The translations under genes were made by a program, and so were the position numbers. The notes beneath the pieces are model-generated. The model ran no database searches. It was not told where the DNA came from and saw only the letters and a program-made list of their open reading frames with translations. DNA of 64,000 nt, taken from assembly GCA_949282555.1 (NCBI GenBank), contig CASDPK010000021.1:1-64000 (forward strand), read 5' to 3'. This document shows positions 42,058-50,549 of this stretch, in pieces; position 1 is the first letter of the stretch; each line of letters opens with the position of its first letter. The DNA comes from an uncultured Lentisphaeraceae bacterium. Its GTDB lineage: Bacteria; Verrucomicrobiota; Kiritimatiellia; RFP12; DVOR01.

Positions 42058-43872
42058 TTAAAATCGTTCAGGATACTTCATCCTAACTCTGTCCGTACTC
42101 CAATAAGAATCTTTCCTTCTCTCTTCTCCCTCGTAAATCACAATTTTAATCGGGCAAGGACAATCCGATCGATTGGCATACTTCACTTTGAGGGTATTAT
42201 AAAACTCTCTGTACATTTTAGCGTATGTATCCTTGGAACTTGTATGCCTTCCAATTATCCAAGAACCTGACGTTTTCTTTCGAACATGCGGACTCATATA
42301 ACACCCAAATAGGTTCTCATCTTTTACACAGCCAAAATCTTTGACATCTGTGACTGTTCCGTCATGCCATATGTCAAATCCTTCAACGATCTTTTCCTTT
42401 TTATGATCCTCCCAAACAAAGTCTCGTTCAGTGAAAAGATTATCATTAACCGTTATTCCGCCATGAGCGATCACAAAGACATTATCGGCATTACGTTGTG
42501 CTTCTCTGTATACGTCTTCACTTCCAAGCCTCGCGAGATCCCTAATCTCGATCTCGAAACACGTCCTTCCATTCGAATCTTTTTTTTTCTTCAATTCGTC
42601 AATCAAATCCCATACCTCAAGTGCTACTTCTTTGCCTGATCCCCACGATGAACCACTTCCAATTAATGCCCCCGTCAGCATTCGTGCAAGTCCAAGGATA
42701 TCAATTCCAAAAGGATTATTGTCCAAGAAAGTATAGAGCCGAAATGACTCGACTTCCCCCATTAGATCTCTCGTTACCCAACTGCCATATAGAGCATTAT
42801 AATGCCTATAATTATAGTAAGATAATCGTAATTCATCATCACACATTTCGGAAGAGAAGCGATAGGGATTCTCCGAAGGAGCGGAGGTAATGGAGGTGCC
42901 AAAGGGAGTGTAGGCGTAGTGAACAACGCTTCCGTGAGCATCCACGAGGTCGGAGACGTTTTTGTTGCCGTCGTGGAAGTAGTAGGAGAGCACACCGGAG
43001 GCGGGAAGGAAGATCAGTGGGCGGGTGGCGATGGGTTCGGTGGGATCCCAGATGTAGAAGTGGAAGAGGGCGTTATCGGCGCCACGGAGTTGCTGGATAC
43101 AAAGATAGTTGTCGTAGACGAAGCGTTGGAGGGTTTCTGCGCCATCCTTCACCGTGCGCATTTCGACACGTCGGCCCATACGGTCGAAGGACATGGTAAT
43201 CACCGTATCGCCGGATTGCCAGCGAATGGGGCGATTTTCGGCATTGTACAGAACCGACCAAATGCCGGTCTCGGTCTTGATGAGGGTCTGATTTCCCACC
43301 TCGCTCATGCTCGTGGGCGCATGTATTCCATCGTCGTCGTATTGGGGCGCGAAGTCGTCAATCGCCGTGTATTGATTAAGGTTGTTGGCGGTGTAGGTCT
43401 TGCCTTCGGCGGTCGTGCGGTTTCCCACCTCGCTTACGCTCGTGGGCGCATGTACTCCGATGTCGTCGTAGGCATAGGAAACTTCGTCTGCGGAAATCAG
43501 CTCATCGCGGGCGTTGTAACCATACTGCTCGTCATTCTTTGAGGTGCGGCGGCCGAGAAGGTCGTTGGTGTAAACGTAGGTGGAATAGGTGGCGTTGGTG
43601 ACGGCGGTGAGAAGGTCGCGGTGAGGTTCGTATGTCCATGTGACCACGGCGTCATTCGGATAGGTCAATTGAGACTTGAGGTTCGTTCCTGGCAAATACG
43701 TCCACTTGAAACCGTCGGATTCGGCGATGCGGCCGGTGGCGGAGTCATAGGTGATGGACCGCTTGCGTTCCCCATCGACGGAGTAGCCCACATTGCGACC
43801 GTAGGCATCCCAATGAAGGGTGAGGGTTTTATAGCCCTGTAGTTTAACTCGTTGCTCGGTTCGCCAACTCAT
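42058..43872 (-). CDS. RHS cassette 2: partial RHS core with unknown toxin tip
   Basis: A 604-residue orphan RHS tip without export signal. After a unique start (MSWRTEQRVKLQGY), residues 15-390 repeat the last YD-repeats and the RHS-associated core of the main protein with high nucleotide identity. The tip (209 residues) begins near residue 396, after IDILGL. It has a short Gly/Ser segment, then NVFVIAHGGITVND (His470) and NLFGCYMSPHVRK (Cys524), a His-Gly/Cys pair reminiscent of clan CD (caspase/CHAT) peptidases; this is a tentative idea. The tip DNA is much AT-richer than the core. Its putative immunity gene follows 34 bp later. Confidence 0.78.
   Translation of the reverse strand: MSWRTEQRVKLQGYKTLTLHWDAYGRNVGYSVDGERKRSITYDSATGRIAESDGFKWTYLPGTNLKSQLTYPNDAVVTWTYEPHRDLLTAVTNATYSTYVYTNDLLGRRTSKNDEQYGYNARDELISADEVSYAYDDIGVHAPTSVSEVGNRTTAEGKTYTANNLNQYTAIDDFAPQYDDDGIHAPTSMSEVGNQTLIKTETGIWSVLYNAENRPIRWQSGDTVITMSFDRMGRRVEMRTVKDGAETLQRFVYDNYLCIQQLRGADNALFHFYIWDPTEPIATRPLIFLPASGVLSYYFHDGNKNVSDLVDAHGSVVHYAYTPFGTSITSAPSENPYRFSSEMCDDELRLSYYNYRHYNALYGSWVTRDLMGEVESFRLYTFLDNNPFGIDILGLARMLTGALIGSGSSWGSGKEVALEVWDLIDELKKKKDSNGRTCFEIEIRDLARLGSEDVYREAQRNADNVFVIAHGGITVNDNLFTERDFVWEDHKKEKIVEGFDIWHDGTVTDVKDFGCVKDENLFGCYMSPHVRKKTSGSWIIGRHTSSKDTYAKMYREFYNTLKVKYANRSDCPCPIKIVIYEGEERRKDSYWSTDRVRMKYPERF
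43297..43329. repeat. 33-bp in-frame insert, RHS cassette 2 copy a
   Basis: Encodes IHAPTSMSEVG on the minus strand, splitting the expected DDG/NQTL core motif. Nearly identical to 45703-45735. Confidence 0.85.
43426..43458. repeat. 33-bp in-frame insert, RHS cassette 2 copy b
   Basis: Encodes VHAPTSVSEVG, splitting DDIG/NRTT. The main RHS gene has the uninterrupted DDIGNRTT at the same place (near 45830), showing directly that this is an insertion. Confidence 0.9.
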
Positions 43873-43875
43873 AAT

Positions 43876-43932
43876 ACCTTAATATCATGCAACTGCAATA
43901 TTCAATTACGAAATGTTTTTGACACGATCCAC
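43876..43932. repeat. Shared junction sequence of RHS cassettes, copy 2
   Basis: Partner of 38006-38062. It lies between the end of the first immunity gene and the start of cassette 2. Confidence 0.65.
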
Positions 43933-43936
43933 CGCA

Positions 43937-44596
43937 TTATCGGACATCAATGATAGTTCTAGAAAGAACATGCCCCAGTTTAAACTCTTCCAACTGAGGA
44001 AGATCGTGAAGATTGTGAAAATCGGACATTATGTTTCCTTTATCTAATAATGAGAGAACTTCACTTGGGGACGCGTATGTAAGCGTAGTAATATCTCCTC
44101 CGGCGCATGATACAACGGTAATCCTTGAAGTTATCTTGATATATTCTCTAGGCTCTACAACACACACTTTCTCCTTCCCATTCTCTTCAAATGAAAATGA
44201 AAATCCATTAAAGCCTACTTGGAGCATTTTTCCGACATCCTTTCTTGAAAAGAGAAAGATGAAGAAAGACATATATGGCGCATTCTTTTTGGGGATATAT
44301 CGATAAAAAAGAAACGAAGAATCAGAAGTATATGCCTCATTCATGCGTTGCAAAATATCTAATATGGTTTCCTTGTTGAGAACGGGAGAGAAACTCATAA
44401 TAGCACCGTGCAACCCTTCACTCAATTTTCCGATAACTGTTGGTGGAATGTAACTAATCCACCCTTTTTCCGAATTAAAACTAAACGACGCATCAAGAGA
44501 AATATATGCAATTACGTCAGGTTGCCGTATCTCATAGCATATGTAGATAAAAAAACTAATGGCGATGATCGTGGCAAAATAGGTACGTCTTTTCAT
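43937..44596 (-). CDS. Putative membrane-anchored immunity protein for the main RHS toxin
   Basis: A 219-residue AT-rich protein of unknown family. It begins with a single membrane helix (YFATIIAISFFIYICYE, residues 6-22), so most of it should face the periplasm. Aromatic and Ser-rich strands follow (GKEKVCVVEPREYIKITSR). The start overlaps the RHS stop as ATGA, which strongly suggests co-expression and a toxin-immunity pair. No catalytic motif is visible. It is followed by the junction repeat and cassette 2. Confidence 0.7.
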   Translation of the reverse strand: MKRRTYFATIIAISFFIYICYEIRQPDVIAYISLDASFSFNSEKGWISYIPPTVIGKLSEGLHGAIMSFSPVLNKETILDILQRMNEAYTSDSSFLFYRYIPKKNAPYMSFFIFLFSRKDVGKMLQVGFNGFSFSFEENGKEKVCVVEPREYIKITSRITVVSCAGGDITTLTYASPSEVLSLLDKGNIMSDFHNLHDLPQLEEFKLGHVLSRTIIDVR

Positions 44597-47500
44597 TTAA
44601 AATCCTCCTTGGCACAACGATGCGTATATGAAATTTCATCAGTGGCTAATATCGTAGACTTCTCTGAAATGCTTCTATCAACTGAACCGCCTCCGAAAGA
44701 GAATCCTAAAATAACGTTACTCGTCTTCACAATATTAATTTTATGAATACTAGTTCCTAGAACAGAACCATCTTCGTTTATGACTACCTCTATTTCTGAC
44801 CCACTCCCATCTATCACCTGATCCACATTAATTGACACTCCGACAGGGCCAGCACTTATGCCCAATCCTCTGCCATTACCATTATCAGAAAGAAATCTTC
44901 TGGCCACGACGTTTATGCCCGCTCGTACTACACGCTTCCCATTCTTGCATAAACATTTGCCCCATGTTACATATTCCACTTCCGCAATATAGTTATTCGG
45001 GACTCGATGCCGAACGCCACTGCCTGGTAACATCGGAATCTTTCCTAATACAATATCTCGTTCACCATCTTGAAATGGGATTTGTTTTTTTAACAGTCCA
45101 AGCCAATCAAATTGAAATGGGGAATTGGAAACAAAGGAAAATAAATTAACTCCATCCAATTCCCCTATTGGGTCTTTACTACACCACCTTCCGTTGTTGG
45201 GTTGATAATGACGGTAATTATAGTATGTAAGGCCTAATGTCTCATTGAAGTATTCCGAAGAGAAACGATACGGATTTTCGGAAGGGCTCGAAGCCATGGG
45301 AACACCAAAAGGTGTGTAATCATAGTGTACGAAGGCTCCAGAGAGACACACAAGGTCAGAGACGTTTTTGTTACCGTCGTGGAAATAATAGGCGATTTCA
45401 CCCGCTGAAGAGATGAAAACCAGCGGACGGGTGGCGATGGGTTCCGTGGGATCCCAAATGTAGGAGTGGAAGAGGGCGTTGTCGGTGCCACGAAGTTGCT
45501 GGATGCAGAGGTAGTTGTCGTAGACGAAGCGTTGGAGGGTTTCTGCGCCATCCTTCACCGTACGCATTTCGACACGTCGGCCCATACGGTCGAAGGCCAT
45601 CGTAATCATGGTGTCGCCGGATTGCCAACGGATGGGGCGGTTTTCGGCATTGTACAGAACCGACCAAATGCCGGTCTCGGTCTTGATGAGGGTCTGATTT
45701 CCCACCTCGCTCATGCTCGTGGGCGCATGTATTCCATCGGCGTCGTATTGTGGCGCGAAGTCATCGATGGCGGTGTATTGGTTGAGGTTGTTGGCGGTGT
45801 AGGTCTTGCCTTCGGCGGTGGTACGATTGCCGATGTCGTCGTAGGCATAGGAAACTTCGTCTGCGGAAATCAGTTCATTGCGGACGTTGTAGCCGTACTG
45901 CTCGTCGTTCTTCGAGGTTCGGCGACCAAGGAGATCATTGGTGTAGACGTACGTGGAATAGGTGGCGTTGGTGACGGCGGTGAGGAGGTCGCGGTGGGGT
46001 TCGTAACTCCATGTGACCACGGCCTCATTGGGATAGGTGAGTTTAGACTTGAGATTGGAACCCGCGAGGTAGTCCCACGCAAAGCCATCGGACTCGGCGA
46101 TGCGGCCGGTGGCGGAGTCATAGGTGATGGACTGCTTGCGTTCCCCATCGACGGAGTAGCCCACATTGCGACCGAAGGCATCCCAATGAAGGGTGAGGGT
46201 TTTGGCGTAGAGACCGCTTACTTGTTCGACCGTGCGTTGGCCGAAGGCATCATAGGTGAAGGTGGTGGTGCCGACGGCATCGGTGGCGGAGATTCGGCGG
46301 CCCATGGCGTCGTAGGTATAGGCAATGTCGGGCGTGGTGTCGGCGTAGTCCACCGAGAGGAGTTGCCCCCAAGCGTCGTAAGTATAGGTTGTGACGATGT
46401 TGCGGGCGTTGGTGCGGGTGGCGAGTTGGCCATTGTTCGTGTAGGTGTAGGTCAGGCCCTTGCCGTCGGCGTAGGTCTTGGCGAGGAGAACTCCCGAGGC
46501 TTCGTCGTACGTCCACGTGGTGGTGTCGCCCACACCGGAGGCCTCGTTGCGATAGGTCGTCATGGAGGTCTTGTTGCCGAAGACGTCGTAGGTGTAGCGG
46601 ACAGGATAGGTGGCGCCGCCTTCGTAGGTCTTGTTGCCCCGCAAATCATACTCGTAGGTTATGACATTGCCGAGGGCATTGGTGACGGCGACGGTCTGCC
46701 CCATCACGTCGTAACCGTAGGCCGTGACGGCGCCGACGGCATCGGTGACTGACATGAGGTTTCCTTTGGCATCGTAGGCAGAAACGGTGCGGTTGTTGCG
46801 GCCATCAATGGCGGCCACGCGACGGTCGAGCGCATCGTACTCAAAACGGTTGGTCACACAGGCCGTATCCACCGTCTCGACCAACTGACCGAAGGCATAA
46901 CGCTCAATCTGCGGGTTCGAGCAGGAGGGTACCTGTGTGGTGCGCTGGGTGTCGTTGCCAAAGGTGCGGGTCTCGTTGCCGCGGATGTCCACGATAATTT
47001 GGTTGAAGGTATTGGAAACCGAGAGACCGGAGAGCTGGGTATAAACCGTTTGCGTCAAGGGCGCAATGTCCGCATCGGAGCACGACTGCACGGCGGTTTG
47101 TTTCTGCCACACGTTACCATCGCGCAAAAGATACTCCGCTTCGCTCTGCTGTTTGCGCCACACCTCACCGACCGTCTGCGTGAGGGCGGTTTGCTCGCCC
47201 ATCACATCATAGGCATAGGATTGCACGGGCTGACCCGTCTCACTGATTTGGCTTGTGCGCCCATAACTGTCATAGGCCATCGACGTTTCCAGCGTGGAAC
47301 CATTCGCCCCGGAGCGGGTTTGGCGGAGGGTCTGGCCGAGGAGATTCTGTTCCGTCTTCTGCCAACGCGCTCCCGTGGCGACGCGCTCCCACAGGGGGCC
47401 GTAGGTGACCGCCTGCGGCTGGACAGCGGTGCCGGAGAGTTCAAGGAGACGACCGATGGCGTCCGTCTTGCGGATCTGTGTACCACCATTCGGGAAGGTG

Positions 47501-49854
47501 GTGGTGACGGTGCGACCATCAAGGCCATAGGTGGTCAGTGTGATAGCGCCGCGGATGTCGGTTTGGGAGATGACTTGGCCAAAGACATCATAGGCAACCG
47601 TTTCGGGATTGAGGCCATCCTTCCATGTTTTCACCGCGCGACCGAGGGCGTCATATTCAAAATGCGTGGTGCAGGGAATCGGATCAAGCTTGGTTTCGGC
47701 GATGAGGCGGCCCTCATCGTCGTAGGTGTAGGTGAAGCGGGTGCCGTCAGGGAGCGTCATGGAGGACTTGCCGCAACAGTTGCCACCCCAAACAATCGTC
47801 GTCACACGCCCCGCGAAGTCAGTCTCTTGGAGGAGGTGACCTTCGCTGTCGTACACATACAGGAGACGGTCGATGAGGTGCCACACACCGTCGATGAAGG
47901 CTTCCTGGTTGCGCTCAATGATATTGCCCACGCGGTCGTAGAGGATGTTGTTGCGCAGGGTCTTTCCCGAGACGGGCTCGGGGGCCTCCTCGTGCAGGAA
48001 AGTCACCGTCTTCTTCCAAATCTCCCCCTCCACAAGCGCGTAGGCATAGAGCTCCAGCCGCCCATCCTCATGACGGATGGACTTCAGGCGGCCCGCGCAG
48101 TAGGGCGTTTCATCGTCCGGCGCATACCACGTCTTCACGGTGCGCAGGGCGCCCGCCGCGCCATAAGCCGCCCCCGCCGTGGCGGCGCGTTCATGGATCT
48201 CCTGCGTGGGCAAATACGCCCAATAGGAGCGCACCACCTCCACCTGCTCCCCGCTCTCCGGGTCGCGCTCCGTGACGACCACGCACCGCGGGCGCGTGTC
48301 GCGGAGCGACGTGCGATCGCCTTCCGCAACGGGCGCATAGGAGGTCGTCGTCACACGCGCTTCCACCGTGCCATCCCCTTCGGCCTCGCGGATCACGCGC
48401 GCGAGCCCGTCATAGGCGAAGGTCGTCACCTTCCCGGTGTAGGCCGTGGCCTTGGAGACCTTGCCCTTGGCCGGGCCGCTCATCACATATTCCCAACGGT
48501 TCGTGCGGGCGACGTCCGCCGCCCCCGTCACCTCCCAAATGCCCTCCGCCGTCCAATGCTTCATGTAGCCGCCCCACGGCGCCTCCGTGAGATAGGTCTT
48601 CCGCATCGAAAGCACCCTCCCCTGCGCATCCTTCACGGTCTTGCCGATCATCGCATTCTCATCGTCCCCATACATCATCTCCTTCATCTCCTCCACCCCG
48701 GAGGGGCGCGTCAGCGTCCAGTCGTTCCCCACATACACATAGCGGAAGAGCCGCGCATCCCCCGTGCCCTTGCGCACCGTCACGTTCAGATGGCGGTCAT
48801 CCTCCCCCCGCGCCACGGTCAACGTCTCGATCGGCGACACCCCCGCGGGCGGCACATACACCCCCTCCCCGAAGGCCGGCGACGCCGTCAGCGGATAAAC
48901 CTTCACCGTATACGACGTCTCCCCCTCCATCACAATGTCGGCCAAGCGGGAAGGCGTCACCACCTGCCGCAACAGCCCATTGCTTCCGCGAAGGATCTCC
49001 ACCCCAAACTCCGCCGCCGTGATGACCCGTCCCCGAGGGTCGGTGTAGGAGACCAAGTCCCCCAGCCGCCCCGTGACATCCGTGGCGTAGAACCGCCACA
49101 CCGAGCCATCCCCCGGATAAAGGTCGTAATAGGCCGGATCCTCCGCCGTCGCCCAGCCCTCCGCATCCACCATCTGCACCCGCTCATCCAGCTCCACATG
49201 CACCCCCGGGTCCGGAATGCCCAGCGATTCGCCCTCCCCAAAGACAAACCGGATCGGCTCCCCCTGCGCCTGATTGAAGAGCACCGCCGCCGGCACCCCC
49301 TTGGACGTGCGGCCAGACCCCAACGCATTGAAGCTATACCCCATGACCACCCGAAGCTCCTCCGGCGTGAAGAGCGCCGGGCTCGCCGTGGACGTGTAAA
49401 TCCGGAGCGAAATCCCCCGGCTGTCCGACATCACCGAGGCCCGCCCCAACGGGATTGTCACCTGCACACACCCATTCTCGACGCTCGACCCGCCGGGGGC
49501 GGAGGAGGCCCCCATGCCTCCGATGGAAGACGATGCCCCCGTCTTCACGTTCATATCAGGCCCTCGAGAACTTGCCCTTCCGCCCGGAAACCCCACGCCC
49601 ACGTTCTCCGGTTGCGGCCCGGCGTTTGTACAATCGCATTGATTGCACGGTGTCTGCCCCGGGCCGTCCCCGCATTCCGACGGCGGATTCCGCAAAACCG
49701 AAGGATCGGCCCACACCGAACCCACGGCAAGCCCCAAGGCCCCAACATCCACCAAACCTTTGATGTCGCGCTCATCATCGACCAACCTTTCGCTCTGCGC
49801 GTCCCAAGGCAAACACCCTTCAAGCCAACGACTGTTCACCCATAACGTGCGCAA
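44593..49854 (-). CDS. Full-length RHS/YD-repeat polymorphic toxin
   Basis: A 1753-residue RHS protein, which forms a hollow beta-cocoon that delivers a C-terminal toxin. The N-terminus (TTG 49854, uncertain) has a hydrophobic stretch GLVDVGALGLAVGSVWA that may be a signal, then a Cys/Gly-rich linker. Residues about 120-600 hold N-terminal RHS strands, and about 600-1480 many YD repeats (YDALGRAV, YDVFGQVI, YDAMGRRI). The RHS-associated core ends near FQFDWLGL (about 1588), after which comes a 166-residue tip of unknown type, rich in Gly/Val, with a CLCKNGKRVVRAGINVVARR segment. A TATACT -10 box lies at 49886. The immunity gene overlaps its stop. Confidence 0.88.
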   Translation of the reverse strand: MRTLWVNSRWLEGCLPWDAQSERLVDDERDIKGLVDVGALGLAVGSVWADPSVLRNPPSECGDGPGQTPCNQCDCTNAGPQPENVGVGFPGGRASSRGPDMNVKTGASSSIGGMGASSAPGGSSVENGCVQVTIPLGRASVMSDSRGISLRIYTSTASPALFTPEELRVVMGYSFNALGSGRTSKGVPAAVLFNQAQGEPIRFVFGEGESLGIPDPGVHVELDERVQMVDAEGWATAEDPAYYDLYPGDGSVWRFYATDVTGRLGDLVSYTDPRGRVITAAEFGVEILRGSNGLLRQVVTPSRLADIVMEGETSYTVKVYPLTASPAFGEGVYVPPAGVSPIETLTVARGEDDRHLNVTVRKGTGDARLFRYVYVGNDWTLTRPSGVEEMKEMMYGDDENAMIGKTVKDAQGRVLSMRKTYLTEAPWGGYMKHWTAEGIWEVTGAADVARTNRWEYVMSGPAKGKVSKATAYTGKVTTFAYDGLARVIREAEGDGTVEARVTTTSYAPVAEGDRTSLRDTRPRCVVVTERDPESGEQVEVVRSYWAYLPTQEIHERAATAGAAYGAAGALRTVKTWYAPDDETPYCAGRLKSIRHEDGRLELYAYALVEGEIWKKTVTFLHEEAPEPVSGKTLRNNILYDRVGNIIERNQEAFIDGVWHLIDRLLYVYDSEGHLLQETDFAGRVTTIVWGGNCCGKSSMTLPDGTRFTYTYDDEGRLIAETKLDPIPCTTHFEYDALGRAVKTWKDGLNPETVAYDVFGQVISQTDIRGAITLTTYGLDGRTVTTTFPNGGTQIRKTDAIGRLLELSGTAVQPQAVTYGPLWERVATGARWQKTEQNLLGQTLRQTRSGANGSTLETSMAYDSYGRTSQISETGQPVQSYAYDVMGEQTALTQTVGEVWRKQQSEAEYLLRDGNVWQKQTAVQSCSDADIAPLTQTVYTQLSGLSVSNTFNQIIVDIRGNETRTFGNDTQRTTQVPSCSNPQIERYAFGQLVETVDTACVTNRFEYDALDRRVAAIDGRNNRTVSAYDAKGNLMSVTDAVGAVTAYGYDVMGQTVAVTNALGNVITYEYDLRGNKTYEGGATYPVRYTYDVFGNKTSMTTYRNEASGVGDTTTWTYDEASGVLLAKTYADGKGLTYTYTNNGQLATRTNARNIVTTYTYDAWGQLLSVDYADTTPDIAYTYDAMGRRISATDAVGTTTFTYDAFGQRTVEQVSGLYAKTLTLHWDAFGRNVGYSVDGERKQSITYDSATGRIAESDGFAWDYLAGSNLKSKLTYPNEAVVTWSYEPHRDLLTAVTNATYSTYVYTNDLLGRRTSKNDEQYGYNVRNELISADEVSYAYDDIGNRTTAEGKTYTANNLNQYTAIDDFAPQYDADGIHAPTSMSEVGNQTLIKTETGIWSVLYNAENRPIRWQSGDTMITMAFDRMGRRVEMRTVKDGAETLQRFVYDNYLCIQQLRGTDNALFHSYIWDPTEPIATRPLVFISSAGEIAYYFHDGNKNVSDLVCLSGAFVHYDYTPFGVPMASSPSENPYRFSSEYFNETLGLTYYNYRHYQPNNGRWCSKDPIGELDGVNLFSFVSNSPFQFDWLGLLKKQIPFQDGERDIVLGKIPMLPGSGVRHRVPNNYIAEVEYVTWGKCLCKNGKRVVRAGINVVARRFLSDNGNGRGLGISAGPVGVSINVDQVIDGSGSEIEVVINEDGSVLGTSIHKINIVKTSNVILGFSFGGGSVDRSISEKSTILATDEISYTHRCAKEDFK
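45240..46203. repeat. RHS core block duplicated in cassettes 2 and 3
   Basis: This ~960-bp block at the end of the RHS core is repeated with high nucleotide identity at 42838-43833 (cassette 2), and its last part at 40862-41337 (cassette 3). Identity falls off sharply at the toxin tips, the usual pattern when tips are exchanged by homologous recombination. Confidence 0.85.
45703..45735. repeat. 33-bp in-frame insert, main RHS copy
   Basis: Encodes IHAPTSMSEVG between YDADG and NQTLIKTETG. On the coding strand CATGC and GCATG form a short inverted repeat around GCCCACGA. Confidence 0.85.
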
Positions 49855-49885
49855 TACCCGGAACAGGCATCCACTCTTTGTCCTC

Positions 49886-49891
49886 AGTATA
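49886..49891 (-). promoter_or_regulatory. -10 box TATACT upstream of the RHS gene
   Basis: Minus-strand TATATACT, about 30 nt before the TTG start at 49854. No clear -35. It is the only promoter-like sequence seen for the whole RHS cassette set. Confidence 0.4.
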
Positions 49892-49942
49892 TACCCCTTC
49901 CGCGGGAATGTCCAGCAAAAACTTTATGGGGCAGTCCCAACA

Positions 49943-49970
49943 AAAAGGCGGCCCCGGGGAGGGGCCGCCC
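49943..49970 (-). terminator. Intrinsic terminator of the DUF3332 genes
   Basis: On the minus strand a perfect 9-bp stem (49962-49970 with 49948-49956) and a 5-nt loop are followed by TTTTTG, 20 bp past the stop at 49991. It separates the lipoprotein genes from the RHS locus. Confidence 0.9.
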
Positions 49971-49990
49971 ATTCGTTGCCGCAGGCGCAC

Positions 49991-50479
49991 TCAGCGGAGC
50001 GCGGACTGGACGCTGCCATCGGCGCCGGTGAAGGTGACGAGGGAGCCGTTGCGGGTGAAGGAACCCAGATAGACGCCATCTTGGGTGACGCGGACGGCAT
50101 CGCCCTGGCGGGTGAGGGTGCAGACCTGATCCTTGTAGGAGAGGGTCGCGGTGCCGTCGCCATTGGGAACGATGGCGTAGGCATTGCCCTGGCCATCGGT
50201 GCCTTCGACGGCGGCAAAGGCGTTCTTCACGGGGTTGTCGTCCGTCCAGAAGTCGATGGAGTTGAAGACGAGGACGTCGGCGAAGAGGAAGACGCCGTAC
50301 ACGGGGATGATGTTGAGGCCCAAGAAGATGAGCTCATTGACCCACTCATTGTCGCTGACCGAACGGTTCCACTTGGCCAAGCCATTGAAGAGGCAGAACG
50401 CATTGTTCTTGCCGACGCACCCGGTGGTGGCGCCTGCGAGCGTGAGGGCCGCCACGGTGAGGAAGAGTGCCTTTTTCAT
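49991..50479 (-). CDS. DUF3332-like lipoprotein, paralogue A
   Basis: A 162-residue lipoprotein with lipobox GATTGCVG. I recognise the DUF3332 pattern: FCLFNGLAKWNRSVSDNEWVNELIFLGLNIIPVYGVFLFADVLVFNSIDFWTDDNP-like core, shown here in pieces as WVNELIFLGLNIIPVYG and VFNSIDFWTDDNPV, containing one or two membrane-inserted hydrophobic segments. A C-terminal beta-rich stretch (LSYKDQVCTLTRQGD) follows. The family has no known function. The next gene upstream is a paralogue (CTGSFQLMQAIHRW, LNSVEFWIGENPL), so a tandem duplication is likely. ATG 50479 begins MKKALFLTV, with a good basic start. Confidence 0.85.
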   Translation of the reverse strand: MKKALFLTVAALTLAGATTGCVGKNNAFCLFNGLAKWNRSVSDNEWVNELIFLGLNIIPVYGVFLFADVLVFNSIDFWTDDNPVKNAFAAVEGTDGQGNAYAIVPNGDGTATLSYKDQVCTLTRQGDAVRVTQDGVYLGSFTRNGSLVTFTGADGSVQSALR

Positions 50480-50549
50480 GTTGCGCATACCTTTCGTGCT
50501 CTGCGGGCGGGGCGAACCGCACCATACGGCCCACCCCGGCCCGAAGGGG

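Noticed and set aside
40862-46203. CRISPR array or other regular short repeat array in the repeat-rich RHS region
   Set aside because: The repeats are protein-coding core duplications and irregular inserts, not short direct repeats with equal spacers. No cas genes are present.
46999-49845. A 948-codon frame opposite the RHS gene
   Set aside because: Shadow of the YD repeats; His/Arg/Gly-rich with no domain.
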